A DNA stretch of 64,000 bases from NCBI RefSeq assembly GCF_025995235.1, contig NZ_BAPT01000006.1, positions 124,001 through 188,000 of the forward strand, read 5' to 3'. Both the position numbers and the translations under genes were made by a program. The notes below the pieces were generated by a model, which did not search any database, was not told the DNA's origin, and worked only from the letters and a program-made list of their open reading frames with translations. Positions within the stretch are counted from its first letter, which is position 1, and every line of letters starts with the position of its first letter. Source of the stretch: Ameyamaea chiangmaiensis. GTDB lineage: Bacteria > Pseudomonadota > Alphaproteobacteria > Acetobacterales > Acetobacteraceae. This document shows, one piece after another, positions 25,414 through 34,601 of this stretch.

Positions 25414-26933
25414 TGTTCGGAGACCGGGCCGGAATCATCGGCAAGCACGCACTGAAGATCGGCCGCCTTCGCGTCGCCGGGCACGAACTCGAACGTGCTG
25501 CGCCAGCCCTGGATGGACGGGTTCGGCTCTACCACCACATTGCGGATCGTGCCGGCCGACGCGTGCGGAATCAGATGGAAATGCGTGTCCGCCGGCTTGC
25601 TTGCGAGCGACCCGCCACTGAAATCGATGGCGAAGAACCGCGCGGCCTTGTCATCGGTAACGGAGCCGACATACGTGGCACCGATCCGCGCCAGCGGCGT
25701 CGGCTCGGGCGTGTCCCATCCCCAGAACATGCGATAGGTGAACGGATATTCCTGCCCTGGGCGCAGGCCGTCCTTCGGACGCCAGAACGAGACGATGTTG
25801 TCGTTCACCTCGTTGGGTGTCGGAATTTCGACCAGATCGACCGATCCGGGGCCCCAGTCGCCGATCGGCTCGATCCACAGGGACGGCCGCTTTTCATAAT
25901 TCAGTGCCAGATCTTCAAAGTCGTGAAAGGAACGCTTGCGCTGCATCAGCCCGAACCCGCGCGGCGCGGTGTCGCTGAAGGCGGAGAAGCGCACATCGAC
26001 CGGGTTGACCAATGGGCGCCAGAGCTGCTGGCCGCCGCCGGTCCAGATCTGCAGGCCTTCGCTGTCATGCGCGGCCGGGCGCCAGTCGTCGACGCGGGAA
26101 TGATCGTTGCGATCGAAGTAGAACATGCCCGTCAGCGGCGCGACGCCCGACTCGCTGATCGTGGTGCGGGGATAGAGATAGGACTGGACGTCGAAGACGG
26201 TCATGTCGCCGGGACGGATGGTAAAGCGGAAGGCGCCGGTCACCGACGGGCTGTCCAGCAGTGCGTGAATGACGACCGAGGCGACGCCCGGCTGCGGCTT
26301 TTCCAGCCAGAAGGCGCGGAACAGCGCGAATTCCTCTCCACGCGGGTCGCCTGTGCCATCGGCAAAGCCACGCGCCGACAGGCCGTAATTCTGTCCCTTC
26401 GCGACCGCCCGGAAATAGGATGCCCCCAGAAAGACGCAGAACTCCTCCATCTGGCCGGGGGCGTTGATCGGCGCGCGCAACCGCAGGCCCGCGAAGCCGA
26501 GATCGTCCGTCACGCGCAGCTGCTGGTCGCCATATTCAAACAGATCGGGGTTGTAGGCGACGGGTGCGGATTGCCCGTCGCGCACCTCGTAAATGTCGAT
26601 ACGGGGGCGGTAGAGAAACCCGCGCGGAAAGAACTCCACGTCGAAGAACAGATTGTCGCCGTGCCACAGGGCCCGGTCGGCCCGATACGTGATCGAGCGA
26701 TACTGGTCGAAGGTCAGCTTATCGACCTGCGTCGGCAAATCCTGCCGGGGCGCGCGATAGCCGCTGCGCGCCATCTGGCGGGCGATCTGGCGCACCGTGT
26801 CCTCGGTAAAGGCGCCCGTCGGCGGCGGAAGCGGGGCATCGGCGGCGGCGGCGGGACGGACGAGACCGCCCAGAAGCGGGCTGCCCAGCGCGGACAAGGC
26901 GGCAGTACCGGTCACAAGGTCACGACGTCGCAA
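25389..26933 (-). CDS. opgG: Periplasmic glucan biosynthesis protein OpgG/OpgD family, Tat-exported
   Basis: Periplasmic partner needed to release or branch osmoregulated glucans made by OpgH; 514 residues. The proposed TTG start at 26933 gives MRRRDLVTGTAALSALG, a twin-arginine signal typical of the OpgD branch. GAGGG is nine bases upstream, whereas no ATG or GTG nearby in frame gives a sensible signal peptide. Family blocks include YRSITYRADRALW, FFPRGFLYRP, FVFLGASYFRAV-type FCVFLGASYFRAVAKGQ, GEEFALFRAFWLE and the C-terminal YRWNA. The twin-arginine signal fits OpgD more than OpgG; I keep the general symbol. The ModE-like gene lies 73 bases upstream. Confidence 0.93.
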   Translation of the reverse strand: MRRRDLVTGTAALSALGSPLLGGLVRPAAAADAPLPPPTGAFTEDTVRQIARQMARSGYRAPRQDLPTQVDKLTFDQYRSITYRADRALWHGDNLFFDVEFFPRGFLYRPRIDIYEVRDGQSAPVAYNPDLFEYGDQQLRVTDDLGFAGLRLRAPINAPGQMEEFCVFLGASYFRAVAKGQNYGLSARGFADGTGDPRGEEFALFRAFWLEKPQPGVASVVIHALLDSPSVTGAFRFTIRPGDMTVFDVQSYLYPRTTISESGVAPLTGMFYFDRNDHSRVDDWRPAAHDSEGLQIWTGGGQQLWRPLVNPVDVRFSAFSDTAPRGFGLMQRKRSFHDFEDLALNYEKRPSLWIEPIGDWGPGSVDLVEIPTPNEVNDNIVSFWRPKDGLRPGQEYPFTYRMFWGWDTPEPTPLARIGATYVGSVTDDKAARFFAIDFSGGSLASKPADTHFHLIPHASAGTIRNVVVEPNPSIQGWRSTFEFVPGDAKAADLQCVLADDSGPVSEQWVYRWNA

Positions 26934-27006
26934 GAACAGATTCCCTCTATGTGTGAAACGAAGGCGCGAAGAACCCCCAACGCCCCGCCTTTCCACAGGT
27001 TCTATG

Positions 27007-27372
27007 TCATTTTGAAGGTGAAAGCAGGGCCCCAATAGTGGCAAACGCGTCCCGCGCGCAGGCATCGGCCTGTTTTTCCAGAGCGCGATAGGCGGCGACG
27101 ACCGCACGACCCGCTTCCGACAGGGTCGCACCGCCACCGCCGCCCGCCTTGGCCAGCACCAGCGGAGTGGCGAAGGCGGCGTTGGTCGCCTCCACCAGCA
27201 GCCACGCCCGGCGATAGGACATGCCCATCGCCCGCGCAGCGGCCGAAATCGAACCCGTGTCGCGCACATGTTCGAGCAGCCGTATCTTGCCGTGACCCAG
27301 CAGCGCGCGGCCATGAGCGTCCAGCCGCAGGGTCAGACGCAAGGCCGCGGCAGGATCATCCAGGTTGGCCAC
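27007..27372 (-). CDS. ModE-like winged-helix regulator (DNA-binding domain only)
   Basis: Transcription regulator of 121 residues that matches the N-terminal LysR-like helix-turn-helix of ModE. KIRLLEHVRDTGSISAAARAMGMSYRRAWLLVEATN (about 29-64) is the signature, followed by a Gly-rich wing (GGGGGATLSEAG). There is no molybdate-binding (TOBE) domain, so its ligand, if any, is unknown. It starts two bases after the stop of mannitol dehydrogenase and should be co-transcribed with it. No molybdate transporter genes are near, so a role in molybdenum uptake is not supported by context. Confidence 0.85.
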   Translation of the reverse strand: MANLDDPAAALRLTLRLDAHGRALLGHGKIRLLEHVRDTGSISAAARAMGMSYRRAWLLVEATNAAFATPLVLAKAGGGGGATLSEAGRAVVAAYRALEKQADACARDAFATIGALLSPSK

Positions 27373-27374
27373 GT

Positions 27375-28835
27375 TCAGCGCGGCAGGTTGGCGCGAACGC
27401 CCTTGTCGCGGATCGATCGCCGCGCGGCCACGACCGCTTCGGTGATCTCCGGCGTCATCAGCGACCGCCAGCCGTCAAACGTCGGCAGCGCCAGCCCGGC
27501 GGACAGATCGTCATCCGAGGCCAGCGCGATCATCTTCGCATCCAGCGTCGGCTCGAACGGCGTGTAGCGGTCGCCGTTCTCGTCCACCCCGCGCAGCATC
27601 TCCAGGTACGCGGCCATGCCGAACACCAGCCGCGACAGGTCGTGGCCGCTGGTGATCGAGCGGCGCATCGTTTCGGTCCAGAACACCTGGATCTTGGAGC
27701 TGCCATCGCCGCAAACGCGCAGAAGCTGGTCGCCCATCGCCGCGTTCGAGAAGCGCTCCAGCACCGTGTTCTTGTAGGTCACCAGATCCACGCCTTCCGG
27801 CGCCTCGATCTGCGGAATGACATCGCGGTCGAGGAACGTGTCGATCAGCGCACGCAGGTCGTCGTCGGCCAGCGCCTTGTCCACCTCCCGATACCCCAGC
27901 AGCAATGCAGGGAAGCCGAGCAGGACGTGCGAAGCATTGAGCATGCGCACCTTGACGTGCTCATACCCGGTCACGTCGGAGACGAACTGCACACCGGCGT
28001 TCTCGAGCGGTGGCCGACCGGCGCAGAACCTGTCCTCCACCACCCACTGGGTGAACGTCTCGGCCACCAGCGGCTGCGCGTCGTCCAGTCCGCTGTGCGC
28101 GTTCAGGGCCGCGGCGATCTCGGGCGTGACCGTGGGCGTGATACGATCGACCATCGCGTTGGGGAAGGTCACGTTCTGCTCGATCCACGCCGCCAGATCG
28201 GCGTCCAGCACGCGGGCGAAACCGACGAACGCCGTCTTCGCCACGTCGCCGTTATGGCGCAGATTGTCGCACGACATGACGGTGAACGGCCCCGTGCCGG
28301 CGGCACGGCGACGGCGCAGGGCCTCGGCCACGAAGCCGAAAATCGTGCACGGTGTGCCGGGACTGGCCAGATCGGCTTTCACCGCGTCGTCGTCGACCCG
28401 GAACGTGCCGTCGCGTTCGTCGATGTTGTAGCCGCCCTCGGTGATCGTCATGGTCACGATCTTCACCGCCGGCGACGACAGGGCATCGAGCACCGCCTCC
28501 GGGTCGGCCGGGGCCAGACGATAGCCGGTCATCGCGCCGATGACGCTGACGCTCGACGCACCGTCAGCAGCGGTTTCGGTCAGCGAATACAGGCAGTCCT
28601 GTTCGGTGAAGCTGGCCGCCTTGGCCTCGGACCGCGCACCGGCGGTCAGGCCGACCCCCAGGATGCCCCACACGTTTGCCCCCGACTCGCCCAGAATCTT
28701 GTCGATGTAATATGCCTCGTGCGCTCGGAAGAAATTGCCGACGCCGAAATGCACGATGCCGGTGGTCAGCGTCGCGGGATCGTAGGACGGTCCACGGACG
28801 CCAGCGGGAAGCGAGGCCAGGGAAGTGCGGTTCAT
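27375..28835 (-). CDS. Mannitol 2-dehydrogenase family polyol dehydrogenase
   Basis: Long-chain NAD(P)-dependent dehydrogenase of 486 residues that interconverts mannitol (or arabitol) and the ketose. The opening GIVHFGVGNFFRAHEAYY is the nucleotide-binding block of the mannitol-dehydrogenase branch. FTVMSCDNLRHNG, FPNAMVDRITP and the catalytic KVRMLNASH (Lys, Asn and His of the KxxxxNxxH motif) follow in order. This separates it from fructuronate and tagaturonate reductases by overall similarity, though not with certainty. The start has GGAG eight bases upstream. It leads a probable two-gene unit with the ModE-like regulator. A polyol-type MFS transporter is encoded at 52.6 kb. Confidence 0.88.
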   Translation of the reverse strand: MNRTSLASLPAGVRGPSYDPATLTTGIVHFGVGNFFRAHEAYYIDKILGESGANVWGILGVGLTAGARSEAKAASFTEQDCLYSLTETAADGASSVSVIGAMTGYRLAPADPEAVLDALSSPAVKIVTMTITEGGYNIDERDGTFRVDDDAVKADLASPGTPCTIFGFVAEALRRRRAAGTGPFTVMSCDNLRHNGDVAKTAFVGFARVLDADLAAWIEQNVTFPNAMVDRITPTVTPEIAAALNAHSGLDDAQPLVAETFTQWVVEDRFCAGRPPLENAGVQFVSDVTGYEHVKVRMLNASHVLLGFPALLLGYREVDKALADDDLRALIDTFLDRDVIPQIEAPEGVDLVTYKNTVLERFSNAAMGDQLLRVCGDGSSKIQVFWTETMRRSITSGHDLSRLVFGMAAYLEMLRGVDENGDRYTPFEPTLDAKMIALASDDDLSAGLALPTFDGWRSLMTPEITEAVVAARRSIRDKGVRANLPR

Positions 28836-28974
28836 CGGAGTACTCCTGTCAGTCGGTCTAGGGCCTTGGAAGGCCGCGCAAGGCGACCTCTACGGGGCAG
28901 GGTCGTGGCTGGAACGGCTGGCCGCGGCCCGGGTTCGGTCATGGAGCGCCTGATGGCGCCCGGGTGCGTGCCTT

Positions 28975-30084
28975 TCACTCGGCTCGGGTGTTGGGTGACA
29001 TAGCCTCCCCGCCCGGCCAGAGCACCTGCGCCGCGTGGCGCAGATCCTCGACCAGAAGCGAGAAGACAAAGCGCATCTCGGGCGAACTCGCCTGAACGCG
29101 GCGCGAGCCGTCCACCAGGAAATCGGGCGGCGGACGGGCCGTATCGCGTACGGGGCGGCCATGCGTGGCCTCCTCGTCGCAGCGCTCGCGCAGTGTGCGC
29201 AGGGCGCGGTCGAGCGTGTCGCGGACGGGCGCGATCTCGTGCGCGCCCAGCAGTTCCTTGCCCGCGTTGACCGCGCGCGCCACCAGAAACGCATCGCCCT
29301 GCACGCGCCGCAGGACGCCGGGCAGACGTGCCAGCATCGGGTCCCGCCGCGCCAGCGCCGCGCGCCCTTCGCGCGAGGCTTCGGTCAGCAGGGCATCGAT
29401 GCGCAGCAGCTTCGTGATGCCGGCTTCGGTCATGGCGACAAGCTCCGCCTGATCCGCGCGGCGCTCGAGCGCCTTGCCCAGCATGGTCGCGATGTCCCCG
29501 AACATCGCCGCCGCCGTCGCGAAGGCCTCGCGTCGGGCAGGGCGGTGCAGCACCAGATACGACACGACGACGGACGCCACCACACCGCACAGGATCGACA
29601 GCAGCCGGTCGAACGGCCGCGCGAACGCCCCGCCCTCGGAGGGAAACAGCACGATGATCATCAGCGTGATCAGGGCGAACCGCCGCGCGCCTCGCCATGC
29701 GGACAGCCAGACCAGCGGCGGAAGCGCCACCAGGAACGCCACCTGCCACGGCATTACCGTCAGGCCCAGCGCAATCACCGCGATCCCCGCCCCCGCGCCA
29801 ATCAGCGTGCCGATGATCTGGTCGCGACCGGTGCTCATGGTTTCGGTGATGCTGCCCTGGGTCACGATCACGGCGGTGATCAGGCTCCAGACTGGCTCGC
29901 GCAGATGCGCCAGCCGGGCCATGCCGTCCGCCAGGGTCAGGGCGATCAGCAGCCGGACGCATTGTCGCACCACCGGGCCGCCGCCCAGGCGCGTCCACAC
30001 GGCGTGTTCGCGCGCGGCCAGCCGTGCAATCGCGCTCTCGGGGACCGTCCGTGCGTGGGCTGGCGGGCGTCCGTGCGAGGTCAA
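28975..30084 (-). CDS. FUSC-family membrane protein (aromatic-acid exporter-like)
   Basis: Inner-membrane protein of 369 residues. Residues about 40-200 hold six hydrophobic segments, including REPVWSLITAVIVTQGSITET followed by a Gly/Ala-rich helix (IIGTLIGAGAGIAVIA), the FUSC/ArAE pattern. A helical cytoplasmic domain of about 160 residues follows. Relatives are efflux-type proteins for aromatic acids; no periplasmic AaeA-like partner is present here. It begins nine bases after the degP stop, so it is very likely in one transcript with the periplasmic protease. Confidence 0.8.
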   Translation of the reverse strand: MTSHGRPPAHARTVPESAIARLAAREHAVWTRLGGGPVVRQCVRLLIALTLADGMARLAHLREPVWSLITAVIVTQGSITETMSTGRDQIIGTLIGAGAGIAVIALGLTVMPWQVAFLVALPPLVWLSAWRGARRFALITLMIIVLFPSEGGAFARPFDRLLSILCGVVASVVVSYLVLHRPARREAFATAAAMFGDIATMLGKALERRADQAELVAMTEAGITKLLRIDALLTEASREGRAALARRDPMLARLPGVLRRVQGDAFLVARAVNAGKELLGAHEIAPVRDTLDRALRTLRERCDEEATHGRPVRDTARPPPDFLVDGSRRVQASSPEMRFVFSLLVEDLRHAAQVLWPGGEAMSPNTRAE

Positions 30085-30093
30085 GGCTCTCCC

Positions 30094-31641
30094 TCAGTGC
30101 GTGTCGTCGAGCGGGAACGGCACCCAGCGCAGCCCGTCGCCATTCTGGACCAGAAACAGGACGGAATGGCGATGCGCCTTGCGCGCCTCGTCGATGCGAC
30201 GCGAGAGATCGGCCGGGGTGGCGACGGGTGATTGCGACACCTCCGTCACCACGTCGCCGGCTTTCAGCCCGCGCTCGGCGGCCGGACCGCCGTCCGTCAC
30301 GTCGGTCACCAGCACGCCGCGCTGGTCGGAGGGCAGGTTGAACTTCTGCCGCGCCACGTCGTCCAGCGTCGCGACGCTGAGGCCGAGATCGCGCATCGCC
30401 ACCGCGCCGTTGCCGTCTTTTTTCTTGGCGGGTGCGGCCGCCTTGTCGTCGGGTTTGTCATCGGGCAACTGCCCGATCCGCACCTTGACCGACAGCACCT
30501 GCCCGTGACGCCAGACACCGAAGGTCGCGTCCTTGCCGATCGGCAGCTGGGCGACCAGGCGCGGCAGCGAGCGCCCTTCGATGTCCTTGTCATTGAGCGT
30601 CTGGATCACGTCACCGGTCTTGATCCCGGCCGCGGCCGCCGGCCCCTTGGGCTCGGCCTCGGCCACAAGCGCGCCGCGGGCGGGCTTGAGGTTCAGCCCG
30701 TCGGCGATGTCCTGCGTCACGTCCTGTATATGGACGCCGATCCAGCCATGCGTGACGTGGCCGCTGGCGCGCAGCTGGGCGATGATGCCCTGCGCCTCGT
30801 TCGAGGGGATGGAGAACCCGATGCCGATCGATCCGCCGGACGGCGAGTAGATGGCGGTGTTGATGCCGATCACCTCGCCACGCATGTTGAACAGCGGGCC
30901 GCCGGAATTGCCCTTGTTGATCGGGGCATCGGTCTGGATGAAATCGTCGTAGGGGCCCGCGTCAATATTGCGTCCGCGCGACGACACGATGCCGGCCGTG
31001 ACGGTGCCGGCCAGACCGAACGGGTTGCCGATCGCCAGCACCCAGTCGCCCACGCGGGCATGGTCGCTGTCGCCGAAACCCACCATCGGCAGGGGGTGCG
31101 GTGCGTCCACCTTCAGCACGGCCAGGTCGGTCCGGTCGTCGTGCCCGATCAGCCGGGCCTTGAGCACCGTGTTGTCCTGAAGCGTCACCGTGATCTGGTC
31201 AGCGTTATGAATCACGTGATTGTTGGTCACGATCACCCCGCTGGGATCGATAATGAACCCCGATCCGAGCGCCTGCATCTTGCGTGGCGGCGCATCGGGC
31301 GCGTTCTGGCGGTTCATGAAGTCGTGGAAAAATTTTTCGAACGGCGAGCCGGGTGGGAAGTTAGGGACCTGAGGCGTCTGGCCGTCGTCATCGTCGTCGT
31401 CGTCGTCGCTGCCGGGCTTGACCGTCTCGGAGGTCGAGACGTTCACGACCGCCGGCAGCAACCGGGCCGCCAGGTCGGCGAAGCTGTCGGGCGCACCTGC
31501 CGGCGGATGCGCGGCAGGTGAGGAGGCCGGCGCGGTATCGGGCGCCGGTGCGGCCGCGTGCGCACCGGACGCCAGAAGGACCGATGCCAGCGAAAGGACA
31601 GGAATGGACGAGAACAGGCGCATCGGAGACGGGGCTTTCAT
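30094..31641 (-). CDS. degP: Do-family periplasmic serine endopeptidase
   Basis: HtrA/DegP-type chaperone-protease of 515 residues. It has a signal peptide to about residue 30 and a trypsin-like domain with the triad His142 (TNNHVIHN), Asp172 (DRTDLAVLKV) and Ser246 (NKGNSGGPLFN). Two PDZ domains follow (about residues 300-390 and 415-510). An unusual run of eight aspartates lies at residues 79-86, in the N-terminal LA-loop region before the protease domain. Start choice: ATG at 31641, with an ATG at 31623 giving an equally good signal peptide; neither has a strong ribosome site. First gene of a minus-strand run that continues with the FUSC protein. Confidence 0.94.
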   Translation of the reverse strand: MKAPSPMRLFSSIPVLSLASVLLASGAHAAAPAPDTAPASSPAAHPPAGAPDSFADLAARLLPAVVNVSTSETVKPGSDDDDDDDDGQTPQVPNFPPGSPFEKFFHDFMNRQNAPDAPPRKMQALGSGFIIDPSGVIVTNNHVIHNADQITVTLQDNTVLKARLIGHDDRTDLAVLKVDAPHPLPMVGFGDSDHARVGDWVLAIGNPFGLAGTVTAGIVSSRGRNIDAGPYDDFIQTDAPINKGNSGGPLFNMRGEVIGINTAIYSPSGGSIGIGFSIPSNEAQGIIAQLRASGHVTHGWIGVHIQDVTQDIADGLNLKPARGALVAEAEPKGPAAAAGIKTGDVIQTLNDKDIEGRSLPRLVAQLPIGKDATFGVWRHGQVLSVKVRIGQLPDDKPDDKAAAPAKKKDGNGAVAMRDLGLSVATLDDVARQKFNLPSDQRGVLVTDVTDGGPAAERGLKAGDVVTEVSQSPVATPADLSRRIDEARKAHRHSVLFLVQNGDGLRWVPFPLDDTH

Positions 31642-31881
31642 GGTCGCGGTGAAAGTCTGCTGTCTCTCCGTATCGCACAGGTCGAGGGGCGCCGCCAAAC
31701 CTGTGCCCGGGCAGTGCCGAGCGGCGGCCCGCAACCGTACGGGACAAGAAAATATTGCTTTGTTAAGAAAATAACACCTTTCTAAAACAGAATATTAATC
31801 TTTCCTGATTTATCTTGACGATGCCCTATGTAATCGAGCAAGGGGACCGAATAATTTTGTGGGGACGCGGACACACTAAAG

Positions 31882-32451
31882 ATGGAAAATACAGGCGTAA
31901 AAAGGTTTTCTTCTGACAGTTCTTCGCATTCTAGCGATCTGCGTCGAGACAAATCCTTATTTAGCGGCAACGAAGTAGGTTTTCTGGCTGAAACCCAGAT
32001 CGCAACCCCGACCGGCAACCGTGCAATCGCGGAGCTACGTGTGGGAGATGTTATTTTGGGCGGCGCCGGCGACGACGACCTGATGCCTCATCCCGTCGTA
32101 TGGGTCGGCCGCCGTATCGTGCGCCCCACGCCTGGTGCCCCCGTGCCGGTGCGTATCTTGCGGGATGCATTCGCCGACGGCGTCCCGTCAGCGGACCTCG
32201 TCGTTCTTCCCGACCTCGGCTTCCACCTCAACGGCGTGCTGATCCCGGTGCGCATGCTGGTCAACCATCGCTCGATCGTCCTTGAGGAGCGCACCGCCGA
32301 GTTCGAGGTGTTTCACGTCGAAACCGCGCGCCACGTGCTGATCTCCGCCAACGGCGCCCGGAGCGAGACGTATCGGGACTGCGGCGAACGCAGCCTGTTC
32401 CGCCCCGCGCCGCATCTCCATCTCGTACCCAAACCACCCGTCACGATGTAG
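31882..32451 (+). CDS. Hint_2-type domain protein lacking the autoprocessing residues
   Basis: Protein of 189 residues with the Hint fold found in many acetic acid bacteria. The order of blocks matches: FLAETQIATPTG, AIAELRVGDVILGG, HPVVWVGRR, VPVRILRDAFADGVPSADL, HLNGVLIPVRMLVNHRSI and a late VFHVE-HVLI block. Two residues that drive splicing or cleavage are changed. The N-terminal Cys is Gly33 and the His of the usual DHAL block is Leu112 (PDLGF), so self-cleavage is unlikely. The first 35 residues are Ser/Asp-rich and encoded by AT-rich DNA unlike the rest. No signal peptide. It is divergent from degP across 240 bases of AT-rich sequence. Confidence 0.75.
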   Translation: MENTGVKRFSSDSSSHSSDLRRDKSLFSGNEVGFLAETQIATPTGNRAIAELRVGDVILGGAGDDDLMPHPVVWVGRRIVRPTPGAPVPVRILRDAFADGVPSADLVVLPDLGFHLNGVLIPVRMLVNHRSIVLEERTAEFEVFHVETARHVLISANGARSETYRDCGERSLFRPAPHLHLVPKPPVTM

Positions 32452-32531
32452 GGGCCGGCGGCAGCCGTCCCGGCGCCGTGTCGTCCCCCCACCATACCCG
32501 GCCGGGCCGCTGTGCCCCGGCCGCGCCCTGT

Positions 32532-33176
32532 TCAGCGTACGGTTTCCGCGCAGGCGATCAGCCAGTGTGCCACCGCCTCGCCCAGCAGCGCGTAGCCCAC
32601 GTCGTTCATATGAAGGCCGTCGGGCGACATCTCGTCGCGGGTCATGCCGCGCGCCTCGCACCAGTGGTGCATGATGGCAAAACGCGGAAAATACGGGGCG
32701 CCGAGGGCCCCGGCCAGGGCCTCGACCGCATGGCGATAGTCCGGAAAGGCCGGTTCCTCGTCCATGGCCCGGCACCATTGCTGCCCGACGAGGGCGATGT
32801 CCGCGCCCGCGTCGCGCAGTGCCGCCAGATCCTGCCGGCTGCACGCAACGAAACTTTCCACACCGATCTTCTGTGAAACATCGTTCGTGCCGCCCTGCCA
32901 GACCACCAGATCGGCGTCATCGGCCAGGACGTCTGGCAGGCGGCGATGCATCTCCGCCGCCCCATCACCGCCAACGCCGCGATTGATCACCGTCAGGGAA
33001 CCCGCGATGTGCGGCCGGAGGGAGCGCTCCAGCACGGCGGCATAACCGTGCTCCGGACTGCTCGCGCCGATCCCCTCGGTGGTGGAGGAGCCGAACAGGG
33101 TGATCCGTACCGGCGCGCGGGCGCGGATCCGGGCGGCCAGACGCGGCAGTGGACGAACGGACGTGGGTGGGGTCAT
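32532..33176 (-). CDS. SGNH/GDSL-family hydrolase
   Basis: Esterase-like hydrolase of 214 residues. The blocks of the SGNH fold are present: ITLFGSSTTEGIG (nucleophile Ser), GVGGDG (Gly block), WQGGTND (Asn block) and DGLHMNDVGY (Asp and His). There is no signal peptide, so a cytosolic location is likely unless export occurs another way. It follows opgC by 35 bases on the same strand, in the order opgC then this gene. Glucan deacylation is a possible role but is only suggested by that neighbour. GGGA about ten bases upstream of the ATG at 33176 supports the start; a longer frame to 33359 looks spurious. Confidence 0.82.
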   Translation of the reverse strand: MTPPTSVRPLPRLAARIRARAPVRITLFGSSTTEGIGASSPEHGYAAVLERSLRPHIAGSLTVINRGVGGDGAAEMHRRLPDVLADDADLVVWQGGTNDVSQKIGVESFVACSRQDLAALRDAGADIALVGQQWCRAMDEEPAFPDYRHAVEALAGALGAPYFPRFAIMHHWCEARGMTRDEMSPDGLHMNDVGYALLGEAVAHWLIACAETVR

Positions 33177-33211
33177 GGTACGTATTCCCGTAGGACAGAC
33201 AAGGGCGCGGG

Positions 33212-34417
33212 TCAGGCCATGGTGCCGGAGACAGTCGGGGTTGGGGCCTGACGTTTGACCCGCGCGCGCTCGCTTGCGCGTTTGCGACGCGCGTCGAGGA
33301 TCAGGCTGAGCCCGTATAGCAGCGCGATCGAGACGACGTTCACCGCCATCTGCATCCACCAGCTTGCGCCGAGCAGGCTGAACGCAAGCCGCGCATAAAG
33401 GTCAAGCACGGTGCCGGTCGCGAAAATTTCCAGCGAATGACGCCCGAACCGCGCGAAGAGCTGTCCCAGGCGGCCTTCGGACGCACGGCGCGCCCACCGC
33501 GACGATTCGACCAGATAGAAGATCGACAGAACGTCGATCAGCCGCACGGGCGAGAGCGACGTCTTTTCCGGCGGCCCCATCGGGAACAGCCGCAGGTCCG
33601 GCAGCCCCCACGCGGTCCAGGGAAAACTCTCGAGTGCCGAAAACGCCAGATAGACCCACGCAACGCAGGTCAGCCAGCGCCGCCGCGGCAGGCTGCCGCC
33701 ATGGCGGCTGGTCAGGATCGCGCCGCATGCGCCCAGCGTGAACAGGAACTGCCAGGCGAACGGGTCGAAATACCAGCCGTCGGGGTCGAGCCAGTTTGGC
33801 AGATTGACGTCAGGATCAACATTGATCAGCAACCAGACGGCGGCGCTGATCCCCAGGCCAAGCGGCAGGCTGCGTCGCAACAGCGCATAGATCACCGGAA
33901 ACAGCAGCAGCAGCACGATATAGAGCGGCAGGATGTTGAGGTAGTTCGGCAGCGCGTCGAGGGTCAGCACCTTCCACAGCCATGTGCTGCCGTGAGCCAG
34001 TTCCGGCTCCACCGCGTCGGGAGGCAGGGGCCAGATCCGCCGCCACTGGCGGATGGTCAGAACGGTCAGCAACAGCAGGCCGAACTGATAGAGATAGAGC
34101 ACCGCGCAGCGCCGCACGATGCGGCTGACGCCCTCGCGCCAACCGTGGCGCTCGATTGCGTTGCCATAGGCGATCCACGACGCGAAACCCGCCAGCATCA
34201 CGAAGATTTCCGCCGCGTCGGCGAAACCGACATTATGCAGCGTCAGCCGGTTGAGCAGGTTCTGCGGGATATGGTCGACGAACATCATCAGCAGCGCGAG
34301 GCCCCGCATCGCATCCACACGATGGTCGCGCCCGCGACGCGGCGGGTTGACCTCGACCTCGCCGCCCCGTCGGGTGGCGGCCTCGTTATCACGTTCGACC
34401 GACGGAGAAAGCGTCAT
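33212..34417 (-). CDS. opgC: OpgC-type membrane acyltransferase
   Basis: Integral membrane protein of 401 residues with about ten helices. It opens with DHRVDAMRGLALLMMFVDHIPQN, the conserved OpgC start in which His follows a helix (MFVDH). Next come FADAAEIFVMLAGF and later WYFDPFAWQFLFTLGA, family blocks I recognise. OpgC adds succinyl or acyl groups to osmoregulated periplasmic glucans, which fits the opgG-opgH pair at 23-27 kb. The N-terminal 30 residues are charged and cytosolic. The start at 34417 has only a weak ribosome site. Confidence 0.87.
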   Translation of the reverse strand: MTLSPSVERDNEAATRRGGEVEVNPPRRGRDHRVDAMRGLALLMMFVDHIPQNLLNRLTLHNVGFADAAEIFVMLAGFASWIAYGNAIERHGWREGVSRIVRRCAVLYLYQFGLLLLTVLTIRQWRRIWPLPPDAVEPELAHGSTWLWKVLTLDALPNYLNILPLYIVLLLLFPVIYALLRRSLPLGLGISAAVWLLINVDPDVNLPNWLDPDGWYFDPFAWQFLFTLGACGAILTSRHGGSLPRRRWLTCVAWVYLAFSALESFPWTAWGLPDLRLFPMGPPEKTSLSPVRLIDVLSIFYLVESSRWARRASEGRLGQLFARFGRHSLEIFATGTVLDLYARLAFSLLGASWWMQMAVNVVSIALLYGLSLILDARRKRASERARVKRQAPTPTVSGTMA

Positions 34418-34601
34418 ACGGCAGGCGATCCCTGTCCCGGGCGGGAGAAGACCTCCCGCTATAACCCGACCACCCCGGCAGGAAAATGGCAAGGCCATCC
34501 ACCGCGCGGCGCGGTGGACAGGCCCGGTCGTTGCGCCTAGCACAGGCGCGCGTCCTGTGACATGGACAGGACGCCAGACTTATCCGTGGGAGCGGGCCGC
34601 C

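Noticed and set aside
27007..27372. Molybdate regulator ModE
   Set aside because: Only the DNA-binding domain is present, there is no TOBE domain and no mod transport gene nearby; called ModE-like only.
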